From the NCBI RefSeq assembly GCF_001640805.2, contig NC_066838.1, positions 5,784,601 to 5,848,600 of the forward strand: a DNA stretch of 64,000 nucleotides. Direction: 5' to 3'. This document shows positions 14,354 through 29,799 of this stretch, in pieces. The position numbers and the translations under genes were made by a program. The stretch's first letter is position 1; every line of letters starts with the position of its first letter. The notes beneath the pieces are model-generated. The model was given only the letters and a program-made list of their open reading frames with translations, was not told the origin of the DNA and did no database searches. Source of the DNA: Lates calcarifer. Lineage: Eukaryota; Chordata; Actinopteri; Centropomidae.

Positions 14354-15277
14354 TTATACAGCATGGGTGCTGGTCTGCACGTGACTTTCTATAATGGTAT
14401 CATATAGTGAAAGAGCCCAGTGTGTGAGCGAGTGTCTTTTGGCCCTTTTCAGAGCCCCATGGGAATCAGCTGAGCTTCATTCACTGTGCTGGCACACAGG
14501 CTGCGTCACAACTAGCAATCCTGTTATTGTGGCGAAAGGGGGACATGGGGGATGAATAACAGAGTAAGAGGGAAAGAGAGAAATGGATAAAAAAAAGTGC
14601 AAGAGGGAGCAAAAGAGTGAGGGTTTACTGTGGTGGAAGTAGGCAAAGAAGAAAAAGAAAGATTATCAAGGGAAGAGCAATGTGGGGAAAAAATGCAATG
14701 AGTAAAATAACAGAAAGCAATGTCTGAGGCACACAAGAGAAATGAGGGTAAAATGAAATGGTGGGGAGAAAGACAGTTAAGCTCAAGATGCTGATGAAAA
14801 GGTTTTCCATTTCTGGAGTGTAGAAAAGGAAGATTTCACAAACAACCAGGGCATCAATGCAGAAGATTTCTGCAGTGTGATTATGCTGGAGAGATCATAT
14901 AAACAGGCTTTGGTTGCTGTGCCAGAAGCATGTCACCTATCTAACCAGAGTGTGGATGAGATGAAATCACAGAAAAAGAAAGAAAAATAAACTTGCATTA
15001 GACCTGGCATTATGGTAACACTGTGTGATTTTTTGTGTGATGAAGAAGTCTGTGACTGCTGACACAGCAGCCACAGATGTGACAAATGCCAATTTCACTG
15101 CCTGTTCCTGTATACTAAATAATCATATATATATATTATAATGTATAAAAATACTACAACACGTGTCATTTAAAAGAAACTCAATAATCACGTCATAGCC
15201 TCTTTATATACATTCCATGGTCACAGCCTTATCTGAATTTTAAATTGGACTGAGTGAGTCAAATGATGCTTGTGCGA

Positions 15278-15308
<31 letters not shown>

Positions 15309-15450
15309 ATGTAGGTGATGTGAGTAAGCATGTCTAATGGCTCTACAGCCAATCAGAATGAAGTCTTTCCAAAGGCAACGGAGGCAGACTGACAGCAGAC
15401 GTCCAAACAGTAGACAGCCATTACCCACTGGAACTAATGCCCCGGGCGGG

Positions 15451-15495
<45 letters not shown>

Positions 15496-18400
15496 GACCA
15501 TTACCTCAGCATGTGAGCCCCTGGTGACAGATTTCACCACAATGGCCTTGTTTTTCTCCTCAATCTCAAAGCCATAGTCTTCCTCCTCAGGGTGAATCTA
15601 GCACAGGGAAAATCACCTAATTACTGGCACATTTACACTGGTGAGTGATTGTCAGGCTTGAAAATATTGAGTAGGCAAGTGGCAAAATAATTGTCATGAT
15701 ACACACATCCTTACTTCATTTTCATTTTATCTGGCTCACTATGCTCTGCTGGTATTTTGCCTGCCCTGGTAATATCACATACGTAGAAGGTAATTTGTTA
15801 GTATTTGCTGCAATTATTTGATTTCTTCTGAGGAACTAATGAAGTTATGTGTTACAAAGGTGACATATGCCACTTTTTCTGTGTGGTCCTACATACATAC
15901 CATCTACACATCAGAAAACTCATTTGCAATTTGTGATTTTCATCACATGTCAGGTGTCTTGCATCTGATAATGTTCTCTGCTTCTCATACTGTATTCCCC
16001 CAGTGGGGCGAGGCTTAGTTAAATGCTGTCATCACCAAACACATTAGCAGGCTTCCATTAGGTAAGCTGCTGGGGCCATCTTCCTGCTGCACAGCCCTGA
16101 TAAGATGTGGATCTCTGCTGTTACATTAGAGGAGATGGCTGCAGTAAATAAAGAGTTCCTGCACTTCACTTCAGAAAAAGCCATGAGGAAGGATTAGTTC
16201 TGCTAATCAAGGAAAAAAGCCTTTTCCACTTCTTGTGGAGAGCCAGATAGCGCCTCCAAAGAGAATGCCTGTGGTGCTTCTAGGTTTCCCTAAAGATAAT
16301 AGACTTAATTCAACTGTTGACTCTCTGTTTAAGCCCCTGGAAGATACTGCCCCAGAACAGTGCACCCTGACCTTATTTTATGTGTCAAATAAATATATGT
16401 CACTGATATTTTTGTTTTAATAATGAAGATGCTATATGCTACTATGACCTACTGCACAAATTATAAAGACAAAATGACATTCTGGCCATGTTGGTGCTTT
16501 CACTGCAGAAAACTTAATCACAACAGAAGTCTCTGTTCATCCCATGATCATGTGCATGTAACAATCTGGTAGGATTGAAATGATGTGTGAATGTTTTTCA
16601 GTGCAATTAAATTTTAGAAACTTTAGTCCAGTGTGCAGACATTCTTCATGTTGTCATTTACCGAATCTGCCATCTTGTACCTTGCCTAAATATAGAATGG
16701 GACTGTGCACACAACTATCATACCACATGTGTGTTACATCCATCAGTGGTTTGTTGGTGTGTTTCATGTCTCATCATGCATGGAACTTTCTTTAAAAATT
16801 ACTCAGAACATTTTAGAAACTTCAGGAATGTTCCCACAAAAAGGTCTAATTACAGCAGATGCTTTAACCAGTAAAAAGATGTGTTGTACATATAGACCTA
16901 CAAATCTGTAAGACTTCACAAAAACTCATTTCCTGTTCATAATCTCACAAATTATGACCCAACATGGCCAGTAGGACAGTTTTTATCCAACTGTATTAGT
17001 TTTAAGGCTTTTTACCAAATTCAATATTTATTGTAGACAACATCGCACTTCTGGTTTTTGTGGCATTTGGGGGTTTCTCATCTTCACTCAGCGCTCCCAG
17101 CATCTGCTGTCTCATGTCAAATGTCAATGTATCACCAAGGTTAAAAGGGACGAAGGAATATACATAATCATGCAGCAGAAGAGAGCATTTATGAAAGGGA
17201 ATTTTCATTTTAATTAGGCTCTGTGTTTTTAGATAAGGGAACTAGACAGCCTTTTAGCTAAAAAAGGACAGAGATCCAAGACTGGAGTGAAATGAAAGGT
17301 CATAAGTCCTGACTGACACGCCATTTTAAATGCTTCAGATTAAAGCAGAACAAACAGGGAACAATCAGGGGGGAAAAATCCACACTGAGTTCACTAACCA
17401 CTAACTAGATCCTGTTTCACGGCTGTGCACTAAAATGAAATGTTCCTATAATAACAACTACAACTAATAATCTCCTGTCACCTCTCATAGTTTTATTTGT
17501 TGACAGTAGCACAACAGGGACTTCATCCCTGCCAATATATTTGATTATATTTCCACAGGACAACACTCATTAAGATGCACAGTGATCAGAGTAAATTCAG
17601 GTCTTCATTGTCATCAAAGCAGCCTCTACTCCCAGGAGGGGGTGGGGTGGGGGGTCGGGTGGGTTTCTGTGTGTATAGTGATGCTAATTACATCTACCTG
17701 TGGAGATAACAATGAGGAACACATATGAACACCCACACACACCTCTAAACAAACTGGAGTGGAGGATATAGTAGATGCCATTATGTCAGTTCAGTTCGCT
17801 AGACAATAGACTCCTGTTGTATCATTACTGTGCACATGCATGGAGTACATTGTTTTACATGCGTGCACAGGTTTCTGAATGAAAGGCAGACGTATATCCA
17901 GACAAACATGGACAATTTTGGGAAAAGCAGCTTTTTTTCTCTATTGTGTGCATCCATCCACATTAAGCTACTGTTTCCCATCCTTTGCCATATTTAGTGT
18001 TCCTGATTCAGCGCATTTGCATTCCCCTTATTACTGTTACTATAAACTATAATGTGAGTCTGGCACTTTGGACAGAATTTGACGATCACTATCTGTGTAT
18101 CCATCTACAGCATGTATGTGAGAGAATGTGGAGATATGAGTGAGTGCACTGGTCCAGCTCACCACCAGAGACTTGGCCAAGATGTTTTCAATGAGTTTGA
18201 AGTCATTGCGCTGGAGCTGCTTGCTCTTAGCGCTGGTTCCCTCAGTCTCCTCATCAGCATAGAAACGGAAGAACTGGGACTCATCTTTGAACTCGCTCTT
18301 TTCCAAGACTGAAGTGGAAAGAAAACAACATGTAAACAGAATGGCCACAGAGCAGCACTTATCATCATACACATCCACAATCCAAAGTTTTCTGCTAAAT

Positions 18401-21400
18401 TGACAGACCCTGGACCTTCTAAATGTCAAGTGTGTTACATGATGGCACAAGCACTGTGTGCAGGTCATTTGTAACTTCAAAGACCTGTGAAGATACACAT
18501 CTGCTGGAGCAGAATCAAAAGAAGCTGCCACTTAATGTGTGGACATCTTCACACAAACAAGCAAACGGTTAATTAGCTCATTAGCTAATGATGCTAGCAG
18601 AAACATCTGGAGCCGAACGACATCTGGATTGCAGCCAGCACAGGCCAGGGCTAGGGAAGACTCTCCGGAGAACACAAGAAACAGTCTGTTGTGTGTGTCT
18701 GAGTGTGTTTGTAAATCCCACTGTTGGGCTGAGCCTCACTCCAACACATGGGGCACTTCAAACAGGTGAGGAGCACATTATGGATGCTTCTACGGTCACA
18801 GCATTTTTGGAGTGTGAACAAAAACACACTACAATAACCTTTTCTACTGTGTCTATGACAATGAGTTAGCCACTGAAATCAGTGTGTGAGCATTTATTCT
18901 CAGCGGTTTTCTTTAGTGAAAGAGATCCTGCCAATCCCACCTTAATTTTGTTCCTCTCTTTGTTTTACTGAAATAGAGGAGAGAATAAACACACTGCTCT
19001 TTCACAATGATTTTCCATTCATGATGGCTGGGAGCCTTCATCGGAGTCAAGTTGAAGCATGAGCATTGGATACAACTGGAACAGGTGCAAATATACAAGT
19101 ATGCCTAAAAGGGCAAGACATGCACTATTATACTGTATGTGCTTTAACAGCTGGCTTTGATGTGGGCTCGCCTCAGCTTTTTGATGTTCAAATTTGCATT
19201 GTATTCAACAGAATCAAGAAAATATCCATCTCATTTGTGTCATGGAGGAGCTGCCAACCAATCCAACCAAGGTTATTTCCTAACCTTCAAAGCTTGTGTG
19301 TGTGTAGGTTCATGACTCTGTAAGGCCAGTGTAAAATTGGAACTTGTATATGCAACACCGAGAACCAAAGGTGCCCAGCTGTTCAGAGATTTGGAGAGCA
19401 TCTGGCACCCTCAGATGAACAAAAGTGTGATTACACGCATACGCCACACCCACCCACACTGGCCTGACATCAACTCAAACGTGAGTTATTTCCTCTGAGT
19501 CACAGAGGCTGTGGCCATACAATGCCTCAATACCACCTATTCAGCTGGAGGGTGTGCTGCTCCGGAAACTCAGTCATACTCTAATAACATGCAGAAATTA
19601 AAGCACACAGTTACGGTTTAAATGCTAAGAACAGCTGACAGTATTCAGTCAACAGTGTTAAGACTCGTTCTCTTGGACATGTATTCACAGGAACAAGGAT
19701 GCACCTGACAGGATTTTTAATTAGAACAAATATTATGAAATATGAGACACTGATGTAAGTGTTTGTGTGAAAATGAAACAAATACATCTTTAACTATCCT
19801 AGTGAGTGAAAAACAACTTAAACAAAAGGTTTCTGCCTGATCTAGGGACTTACTAATAAGTCCATTAACTACTTACTAGCATTTAATGGCACTGATTACC
19901 AAACACTCACACACACAGGAAGACCACTATTTTATTTTATTTTATTTTTATTTTTATTGTATTGATTTATAAAAGTGTTAATGCTGTTAATGAATATTAA
20001 GTACTTTTAAATTGTGGAGGAAATGTATTGCTTGTCTGGTGCCTGAAGGGTAAAGTGCAACAGGTGTTCACAACAGACATGTAGATGAATGATGTAAGCA
20101 GGTAAGGACAGACGAAAGGCACATTAACTGTGTCATCTGTTAACAGTGATCTTCCCACCAGCAAGGAGCCCGACAGAAAAAGAAGAGGAGTTCAAGAGGA
20201 ACCAGGTGAAGAGCAGCAGATGTGCTGACTAAGGACTAAAGAGAGTGACTTGAGGAGAGGTGAGGTGTACAGACAGGCAGGGAGGAGGGAGGTTGTGACC
20301 CTGAAGAAGGGCAGAGAAGAGGGAGAGATAAAAGAAAACAGGTGACACCTTCAAACAGATGGTAGTGGGAGGTAGGTGTATGCGTGAGTGCCAATGAGGC
20401 GAGGGAAAAGTAAAGAGAAAGCCACTTTTTGACTGCTGAGGAGTGGCAGCATGTGTTTAAATGAAAGCAAAGTGTAAATGTTTGACAGTATTTACAGAAG
20501 AGATTTGGAGGCTTTTAATCTTTTACAATTCAAGGTTTAAATCATGTACATTTCAACCTTGATACGGTGGACAGTCTGACTTATCACCTGTACTTTCTGC
20601 AGACACGTCAATAAGAAGTGTCACAACCCAATCTAATGTGTAATGATTGTAAAGTGTCTCCAGATTCTTTAAGGAGGATGCAATTTCTTCCAATCCAAAA
20701 TTACCTTTCTATACATTTGTCCAGTTAGAGAATGTTTAACAGTGACTACCTTCATCTTAGATTTCAGTTGCCTTGCATACTTCCTCCTCTGCTGCATCCG
20801 GCAGCATCAACTGGTACTTCCTCAGTAGTCTAACATTAACTACTTCTTTTAAGTGGTTCTCACTTTACACATAACTTGGCCAATGAAGATGACCAATTCA
20901 GCTTTAGGCCTTAGTAGTCACGGTTCAGTGAACTGACCCAGACAGCTGTGTAGCAAAGCCAAACAGCTCTGGTTAGGGTACACTGCTAATGCTGTTTACA
21001 TTCAACATACTGGGCCTAAACCAAAGCCACTCCACTACAATGTGGTCAGTGAGGTTACCAAGACTTGGCTGGATTGGGTATGCTAATTTATGATGCCCCT
21101 TTTTCAGCCTATGAAGGCATGATAGAGGGGAGGCTAATATTAAATTTTTGTGGGTAGAGAGAAAGACTGACTGGGGGGCAAGTGAAGGAAAAAACACATG
21201 ATACGTTAATCGAGCAGTACAGTAAAGAGAATAAAGGGGCGAGAGGGAGTGAATGAACAAGTCGCAAAACAACAGCATTAATGCAATTTAAACCACAGTA
21301 TTTGCAGAAGCACACTGTAAATAATTAGAGACAGACAAAAGTGCAACTGAGCTCCTTTTAACTGAGGAAGAGTGTCATCATACTAAAATGAAATAAAAAT

Positions 21401-24400
21401 CCTCAGCTCATCTTGTGTGTGTGTGTGTTTATCCATCCTTCATGTATGCATGTGTGAAAGAGAATCTAACTGACCGTGGTGCATGAAGCCATTGTTGCAG
21501 AGCCCCACACCCAGCGTCACAGCATCCTCTCGGGTCGAGCAGTCTCCCTGGGAAACCAAATCAATGACGCACACAGACGGTCAGTTACAATGCCTGTTTA
21601 CACCTTCTCATACACAGCAGAAAATAGCACCGCTGGTCTGAGTTCTGTAATCTGTAATTTGGTGATTTGTGAGCCAACACGTGTTAATAAATATGAGTCA
21701 AATAAAGGCAATGAAAGATTAAGAGACTGATTCAATATGTTCAAATCTAATAAATAGACAGGCTTCCCATTAATGGAACCTTAAAAAAGGAAGAGAGAGC
21801 AGCTAAAAATATGTTAATGTTATCTTTTTAATAAACCACACCTTGACTATGATAAGTGAAAAAGTACGATTTTTAAACTCAAATAATTTTAGATCTGTAA
21901 TTATTCATTACTCAATGGCACATTGCACTATCACCACTTTAGCTGTCAGTTTCAGCAGCTGTATCTTTCCAAAATTTTAGAAACTGTGAAAAACAGGGTT
22001 CTGCATTCTGTTATTTTTGGACTCAAATTTGTAAAAGTGCCTTGGCTGTGCTCTTGAATGTCACTGACAGGTGACAAATGTCCAAAATATTTCTTTCACA
22101 AAATAATGTGAAATACCTACAGTTTGCATGTAAGAATAATCTGATACATTTTTGAGTGGGTAGCTTCATTTGCATTGGATTGAAACAGCCAAAGTGCACC
22201 TAAGCAAAAGACAATAAGATAAGATAAGATAAGATAAGATAAGATAAGATAAGATAAGATAAGATAATCCTTTATTAGTCCCACAATGGGGAAATTTACA
22301 TCGTTGTAGGAGCATAAAGATAAAAAATAACATAAAAACACTGATTTTACCTGTGACAGCAGCCAGTCCACCAGTTTGCTGGCAGGCACCACAGATTTAA
22401 AGGTTTTTAGATGGTGGTCCCTGTCCCTAAAGGAGCAAAAAATAAATAAATAAATAAAGGTTTTTACAAAATGTGCTTTTGCATTACAATACAGAGAAAA
22501 ACCACAGCTCACAGTCAGCATCTTTGTATGTGACTGTTTAATAGATAACAAAACCTCTTTGTGGTTAACAACATCAACAACCATTTGTTATGTTGCATTT
22601 CTTGTGTAACAGAAAAAAAGAGAACATTGTCGTCTCTACTCAGAGTCACAGTCAAAGACATCATCCATATTATTATTCTTATGTTGTAGGTGCAGTGCTG
22701 TGGTTGTGTAGTTTTCTAAATCCTGCCAGAACAACAATGCTTTACATTCACTGTCCTTTTTATTTCTGACCCTTTGAGATTACACAAATATCCACGATAG
22801 ATCAGTGTGTTCGACATGTAAACATGTGAAACAGGAAACGCTACAGAGGATGTGTGGTTGGTTGTGTGACTCATTGGGCGTATCACATCCGATAGAAATG
22901 AACAGTATCTTCTATTTGCTTTAACATCTGATTGTTGTGAGTAAGCCACGGGCTGTATCTGGACCACCCATACTGTAAACAGCCACACTCAGAACAAAGA
23001 CCAAATACAAAACCTGTTCAGCGCAGATGTGAACAAGCAGTGCACTGATTGATGCTACATAAAACTGCTTAAAACAACATGAAAAGTGAGCTACTTCCAG
23101 ACATCATTTGCTGATCAGTTATCTTATGTATCAGAGACAGCATCATCGTCTCTAGAACAATACATCTGTTTCCCAAGATAGATTTTATTTGGTTAATCTC
23201 TTTTATCAATGTTATTCTTCTTATTCACTGCATTTTAATGTTATGAAACCGACAGGCGCTGTGTCACTCAACAAAGTTTAATAAAACAGAGGCGCAGTTT
23301 ATGATTATTTATGATTCATAAAATACAGTACATCCATCACTCAAACATTATAATTAATGGTTGCTACTTACAATGCCAATTTAGTGATGGATTAAAAAAG
23401 CCAGGCCACATTACATAATAACTGGCTGGCAGGCAGAGGGATTGCCTTTGTATGTTAATAGGATTTGTCCCCAGACCAAAAGCTCTTTGTTTGCACCGAT
23501 GGCAACCCCGGGCACTTCAATCAGCAGCTGAGCGATGGGACAGATAGAGACATGGAGGGGGGAAGAGTATGAAGGAAGGGGCCTCGGTGGAGAGAGAATG
23601 TGTTGCGTGTGTGTTTGAGGGGTTGTCAGAGGGATATCATGCGTTTTCCACTTCAGCAGACCAATTCTGGTTTCAGGATTACAATATAGATTACCTCTAG
23701 GTAAAGATGACACCAATTTAACCCTTAGTGTTTTTGGGTGAAGAAATTATGATTACACAAACTGGTTTAGAAGAACAATTAAGGACTGATGGAGTGCAAT
23801 GTTTGAACATTAACACATAGGGGGTCAAACATTCAGGGGATGATGTGTGCGTATGTGTGTGTATATATATTCTATACTGTAGTGTTTATCTTTCTGAGTA
23901 TGTGTACTGCGTATGTAAGCAAGAAAGTGACAGTGTGTATACTCGTGTGTCTGAAGGAGGGAAAGAGCTTGGAGGAGAAATAAAAAGTGACTGATGAGGT
24001 TAAAAAATGTCTGCAGTCACTCTCCGAATTTAAAAATCAACTAACATATATTTAACTAACCCACTACACTGTGAAGATAAAGAGACAAGTGCTAACAATC
24101 AGTGAGTCCTCTTAATCTTTTAAGAGCCATCTCAGATACACCTCCAGTCATAAAAATCTGTCATCTTGAAACACATGAACCTACAGCAGCTCAAACATGG
24201 TTCTGTGTCCAAGTTGGAAAGGAAAGAGGTCTGAGGGCTGTCATTCCTGGCAGGGCTACTGTTTGTTCAGTCATTACAGAAAAGGTGACGTGGGCCGAAT
24301 GCGAACCCTTCATGAATATGCATTCATGCACCTGGAGAGCACGAGCATTAGCATATGGGGTGAGAAGGGGGAAAGGAGGAGGAGAGAGAGGAGAGAAGGG

Positions 24401-27400
24401 CAGGTACTTACTTGATGACAGGCGTGTGGAGGCTGTGAAGGCGGCAGTACAGCCTGATGCCCTGAAAGAGAAGAAAAACCCAGCCACTGAGTCATAGAGT
24501 GCACACACCTTGAGTAAACAAGTACAAGCATGGCTCCAGGACAAGAGATTTCACTACTGACTGTACAAAGAGATACCCTCAGGATATCTTTTTAGTATAG
24601 AAATTTCAAAACAACAGTCTCTAAATGAGGTCTGAGAACAAATGGAGGCCTACATAACCACCTTCAATTATTTTTAACCTTTATGTAATTTTTTTTCGTA
24701 TTCAGTCTTCATAGAGGGGGGATTAGTGCCCCAAGGGATTGTATTTGAATATTTGCATAAACCATTAGACACCAGTCAACAAGGTTTTTGCTTATATGAA
24801 CTTACAAAAAATGTATGTGTTGAATAAATGCATCAGGTAGCCAGTTTTTTGGCTGCTTTTCTGTTATAAAACTAAGTACTGAAGTGTAGAAATGACATGA
24901 TGATAAAACTGTAACTATCTAGTGAAAATTAGCATGACGAACCAAATCTTTCTTTTTTTCTTTTAATATTATATCATTGAATAATTCTACATTACAATTT
25001 GCTGAGCAATTTACAACTTATTATACATCACATATATGCAATATCCAACGCAGATGCTCACCGTGTCTCTCTTTTTACTGTCTCTTTTTATCTCTGTTAT
25101 ATTTTTCCTTCTAATTAGAGTCAATCCAATGAATATTTACAGCTCAAACAAATGACCATTTTCTGTGCTACCTCTTTATTTGTACATTTCTTATCAAACC
25201 GCAGTGAGGATATCCAGAAGCAGGATTATAGTTACCTTAGACATTATGTCCTCCATCTCACTGCGGGCCTTGTAGGTGCCATCGTCATAGCGAAAGCGGT
25301 ACAACACCTGCTCATTCTTGAACTGGTGCTTGTCTGACACTGAAATGTCACCAGAAGAAGAAAATGTCACCTCAGCTGGGCTCCAGTTTGAATGTTGGGT
25401 GATTCATGGTTAATAATCCCTCACTCCTCCCTCTGACTGTGGAAAATTGTGCCTTTTACATCCTTCCTCTGAGTCTTATCTTAAAAAAATGTGTTTTTAG
25501 ATTCAGATAGAAAAGACTGATATGAACATGTTCCTACCAACGGTCTCATGTAAATGGTAGCATGTCTATAACATCCACAATAAGTGCCAGAGCTCACTGG
25601 TATCACTAGTATGTATTCAGACATCAGTGACTGAAGAGCTGTAGCCAGAGATTGTCTGCAATCAGTTTTGTTTTCATCTCTCTTGTTCTGACAAGTTTAA
25701 GCATGTGTCAGTGAAGCTCAGTTGAGAATGTCTTATGGTTCAGCCAAAAAGATTTCTGAATAAACACACGCAGACGCAGTATAAATTACTCAATATCTGG
25801 TGTCAGAGTTGAATCATACTTGTACTGAGTCCACCTTCCAAAGAAATTTTGCAAAGTGAGGGGTTGCCATTAATCTGTCTGCAAACATGCAAATTTCATA
25901 TTGTTTGGAGTATAATGACGCTTTAGGTTTTTAATGTATTCTGCTGCCAACAGTTTTATGCATTTAAGCTGCTGAGGGTATTGGGGTAAGGCCAGAAAAG
26001 ATGCAAGAGGCAAACTTTTGGGCGAAACGCTGCAGTTGAAAATTCATGTTTATGTTGGGTAAGCCATGATATTCAAATATTTAACATAGCAGATAGCTGC
26101 CAATTCTCATAAAAATCTCCCAACCAGCATTAATGCATCCAAAACAAGTTCTTACTTATAATCAATCCAACAAGGAAAATGGAAAATGACTAATACACAC
26201 ACAAACAGATGCCTGCTGGAGAATCTAATAGTGAAATCTGCCAAACAGAGGCAGTTTGGTTCCACCACAACAAGTTGGCATGGGCTCAAACAAGCTGCTG
26301 GTTTTCTCAGTCTAGACTTAAAATGCCCTCATAAAACCAAAAGAATGCACCACAAAATCAGCCACTGTAAAGTGTCAAATGCGGAATTTAAAGTACATGA
26401 GAATGACAGATGAATTATTATGAGAGTGAGGGAGACGTCCAAACTACAAACGTTCAAGTATCAACTGGTGTGTTTTAGTGGCTCAAACATGAACTGCTGT
26501 TTGGATAAAGCTTGCTTTTTGTACTATAAAATGCACGTAGAAAACTGTCAACTACAGCTCAGCGGCGGTAAATGGACAGCTTCAATTTGCTGCTCTGTCA
26601 CATCACCTCTCCGTGTCTAACTGGTGACACCTACACTTTGCCTGCAGGGCATAAGCCTCTCCAGTTTGCCCACAAAGCCTCATTGCTATCCCACAGAGCC
26701 CTGCATGTCATCATTGTATCTCTCTGTGGTTGTGGGATACTGTGAGGGAGGATTTCAGGGGATTTTCCACAGGTATTAAGGAATATGAACGTTGGGTCTC
26801 AGCAAATTTCCCTGGGAAGGTCGTGGGTATAAATCGTGACTGTGGTTTGCACTTGCTAAGTACAAGAGCCCCCTTCAGCAACACTCTGGACAACTGTGTT
26901 CATACATTATTTATATCGGTCTGTGTGTGTGTGTTTGTCTTCCATTAGTAAATGCATAATGCAGGTTAGTGAACCTGTGAATGTCCCTCCAGACAAAATC
27001 AGAGAGGGGGAAATAATGTGAGACACATTTCAAAAATTATCATTAAAGGACAATGTCTTTGAGATCATGGTCATTTCTACCTAATACATAAAATCTAATT
27101 CATTCATACATTAATATTATGAGTCAGTGAGTCAAACAGTTATAGAAGGAGTCATTAAACAACAAGCCAAGAAACACAGAATGAGATGACAAAACTAAGC
27201 TAAAACATCATATATAAAAAGAATAACAAAATGTGAGCAAAAACTATAAAGGAATAGAAGATGACAGAGATTTAATGAACAGAGATAAAACAGAAATGAA
27301 GGGTTTCATTTTGTCTCACCGTGGTGTATGATGCCATTTTCCAGTAAGGCTTGTCCCAGGTTGACCCCTTCATCGGGTTTACTGATCTCTCCACTCTCTA

Positions 27401-29742
27401 TCAGCCATGACACAAACTCACTGAGGAGACAAGACAACGAAGATATGATGAGACATGGTTTCTTAAAGTGGTAATCTGTTCACTGTTTTTGAAACTATCT
27501 CCCATCTTTGGAAAAGGGCTCCTCGCTGTGCTATGTCTGCACTGAAGTTCATGGCAATCACCTGACAGACATGGAGTGTGAGTGCCAGTATGGTTTTTCT
27601 TGGATTTTTGTTGATAAGGTTGACATTTCTGAATGTGTCCCTGTTTTTTTTCATACTCTCATATTAAGACACAATTTCTTCATGCTAAGAACTCAGATCA
27701 TAACACAATCTTTTAACAGGTAACACCTCACTTGTTCCAAAGAAAATAAGCTCAACATGTAGAACATCAAAAACAAAACAAAAATCTTATGCCAATCAAA
27801 TATTTTTTGCCTCCTATGTATAAAACCTATCAACAACATATAATAGGAAATAAGGAAAAATCATGTCATGTATGTGCTTCAAATTACAGGTGACAAAAGC
27901 CTGATAAAGCAGGAACAATGATGTTTGCCAAAAAATGAGGTTATGTTGTAGACTGTGAACAAGAAATCATTATCAGTACTTTTACTAAATGAAACATAAA
28001 GCTGAGCTGTTTTTTTTTTTCATTTCAATGTATTAGTCAAATGGTAGCCCATCTATAACTACAGTATATCTGTATCAATGAGGTTCAGTTGTGCAGAGGT
28101 TTTTCTGGATTCAGTTTTTGGTAAGTTGTCAAAACACTGATGCACATGTCACCACTGAGGAAATACAACAATACAAGGTAGTTGCTTTAGCAAGTCAGCA
28201 GCCAAGGCAATAAATCCTGCACACATGCCTGTATGCAAGCTCCAGTTTCTCTCTGCTGCCAACAGAAGTCGATGCTGTTTTCTGTTCAAATTTGTTGAAC
28301 TCCTTTAGCAAAGACAAATCATGGGGAGAATTTCCTCAAGTATTAACTCTAAGAAACAACTAATGTAAAGAAGAACAGGAGTGCAGCTAATGATTGAGTA
28401 AATGATTTTAAACCAGGTGCTCTGTTTGCATATGACAACCACTGTGAAACATAACTGACTGCTACACACATACAGTGCAGTTAGTTAGCAGAGCTAATAT
28501 GGGAACGCTATTTTTTCACCAGACTATTACCAACTGCAGCAGCTTGTTTGCTTGTACTGGATTTCAATGATGTATGCAATGCATACAGTGTTTACATGTA
28601 CCATATGTCTTTGCTGTATGTCCTGTTACTGTCAGTTGGCCCATGTGACACAGCCAGTGAAATATATCCATTCTGAAGCTGAGCTAGCCTATATGTTCAC
28701 GTCCGACAGCCTTGCGCAATGCAACATTTGCACTGTGGTGAGGATCTCTGAGCACAAGGCTGTTTACTCTGTCAGTGTGAAGGGTAAAATGGTTACAGTT
28801 TTAATGAACTACTTTGACCACAGGGACAAACACTGCATATTCTGCAAATATGTTGAGTTTGCCCTTTTCTCTTTCGCTACAAAATATCCCTCAGACCTAC
28901 TTTGATACATGGCTCAACCATCCAAATTTAAGCCCTTCAGCTCAGCTCATGTCTTTTCACACTCAGTGCGCGGTGAACAAATGTTTGAAGGAGAAAATTA
29001 CATTCTCCCCTTCTTCGTCTTTCATGCTGCTGAGTAAAATCACTTCCCCAGATAATGGAGAATGACTTGGAGTGTGTGTGTATGTGTGTGTATGTTCATG
29101 AATTCTGAGACTGAACATGCCAGCATGGGAATAATTTTGAGCATGTGTGTGAGAAATCAGTCCTTCTGTGTGGATTTGCTTTCAGGCAGTCATGCAACTG
29201 TGTGAGTGTTATGTGTCTGATCACTTGTCATTCATAAATGTCAAGCATGCAAGGTGTGTAATGCGTGTATATAAATTCAACCAACATTCATGTGACTGCA
29301 GTGTGTGTATGATTCTGCAGAATGGCAGACACTTTGAGCCATCTGCCACTAGTTGTTTTTGCTGGCCTGAAGCACAAAATGAATATTTTATCACAATTAA
29401 TAAAGAGATTTCCTTGTGACCTACCAGGTGCATGCTATAACCTGTATGTGCTATATGTGTTTGTGTGGAGGGAGGTCAGTCCCAAAGGTTTCTTTATTCT
29501 CTTTATTCTCTGACTCCAGAGAATGTGTTTTCATGCCTTCATTACTAGTGCACTGTATACATGTTTACTGTCTCTCAGTGTATTCATGTTAAAGCTGGTG
29601 CAGTTAATTGACACTGACGGGGTACTGGAGTAAATTTGAGGGGATGTTGGGTGTGTGTGTGACTGTGGGTGTTATATAAGATCCAGGTTAATTTTGGAGC
29701 AGAGCTGTTATGGAAATGAATATGATGAGCAGGAATAGTGTT

Positions 29743-29799
<57 letters not shown>

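Larger units (their letters stand above)
13359..15504 (-). other. prex1: prex1 intron w16-w17, 2.1 kb, three TG repeats
   Basis: Three TG/CA microsatellites (14319-14352, 15278-15305, 15453-15494) lie in the donor-proximal 1.2 kb. A purine-rich plus strand spans 14530-14780. No exon was seen. Confidence 0.85.

Noticed and set aside
22441..22457. TAAA array taken as a possible CRISPR-like or regulatory array
   Set aside because: It is a four-unit A-rich microsatellite; no spaced repeats of any CRISPR type exist in the window.
24102..24544. Open frames on both strands around exon w12
   Set aside because: They overlap the real 50-bp exon in other frames or read through its splice sites.
28552..28905. 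117-codon Cys-rich plus-strand open frame
   Set aside because: The Cys spacing fits no zinc-binding or secreted family I know, and no exon structure surrounds it.
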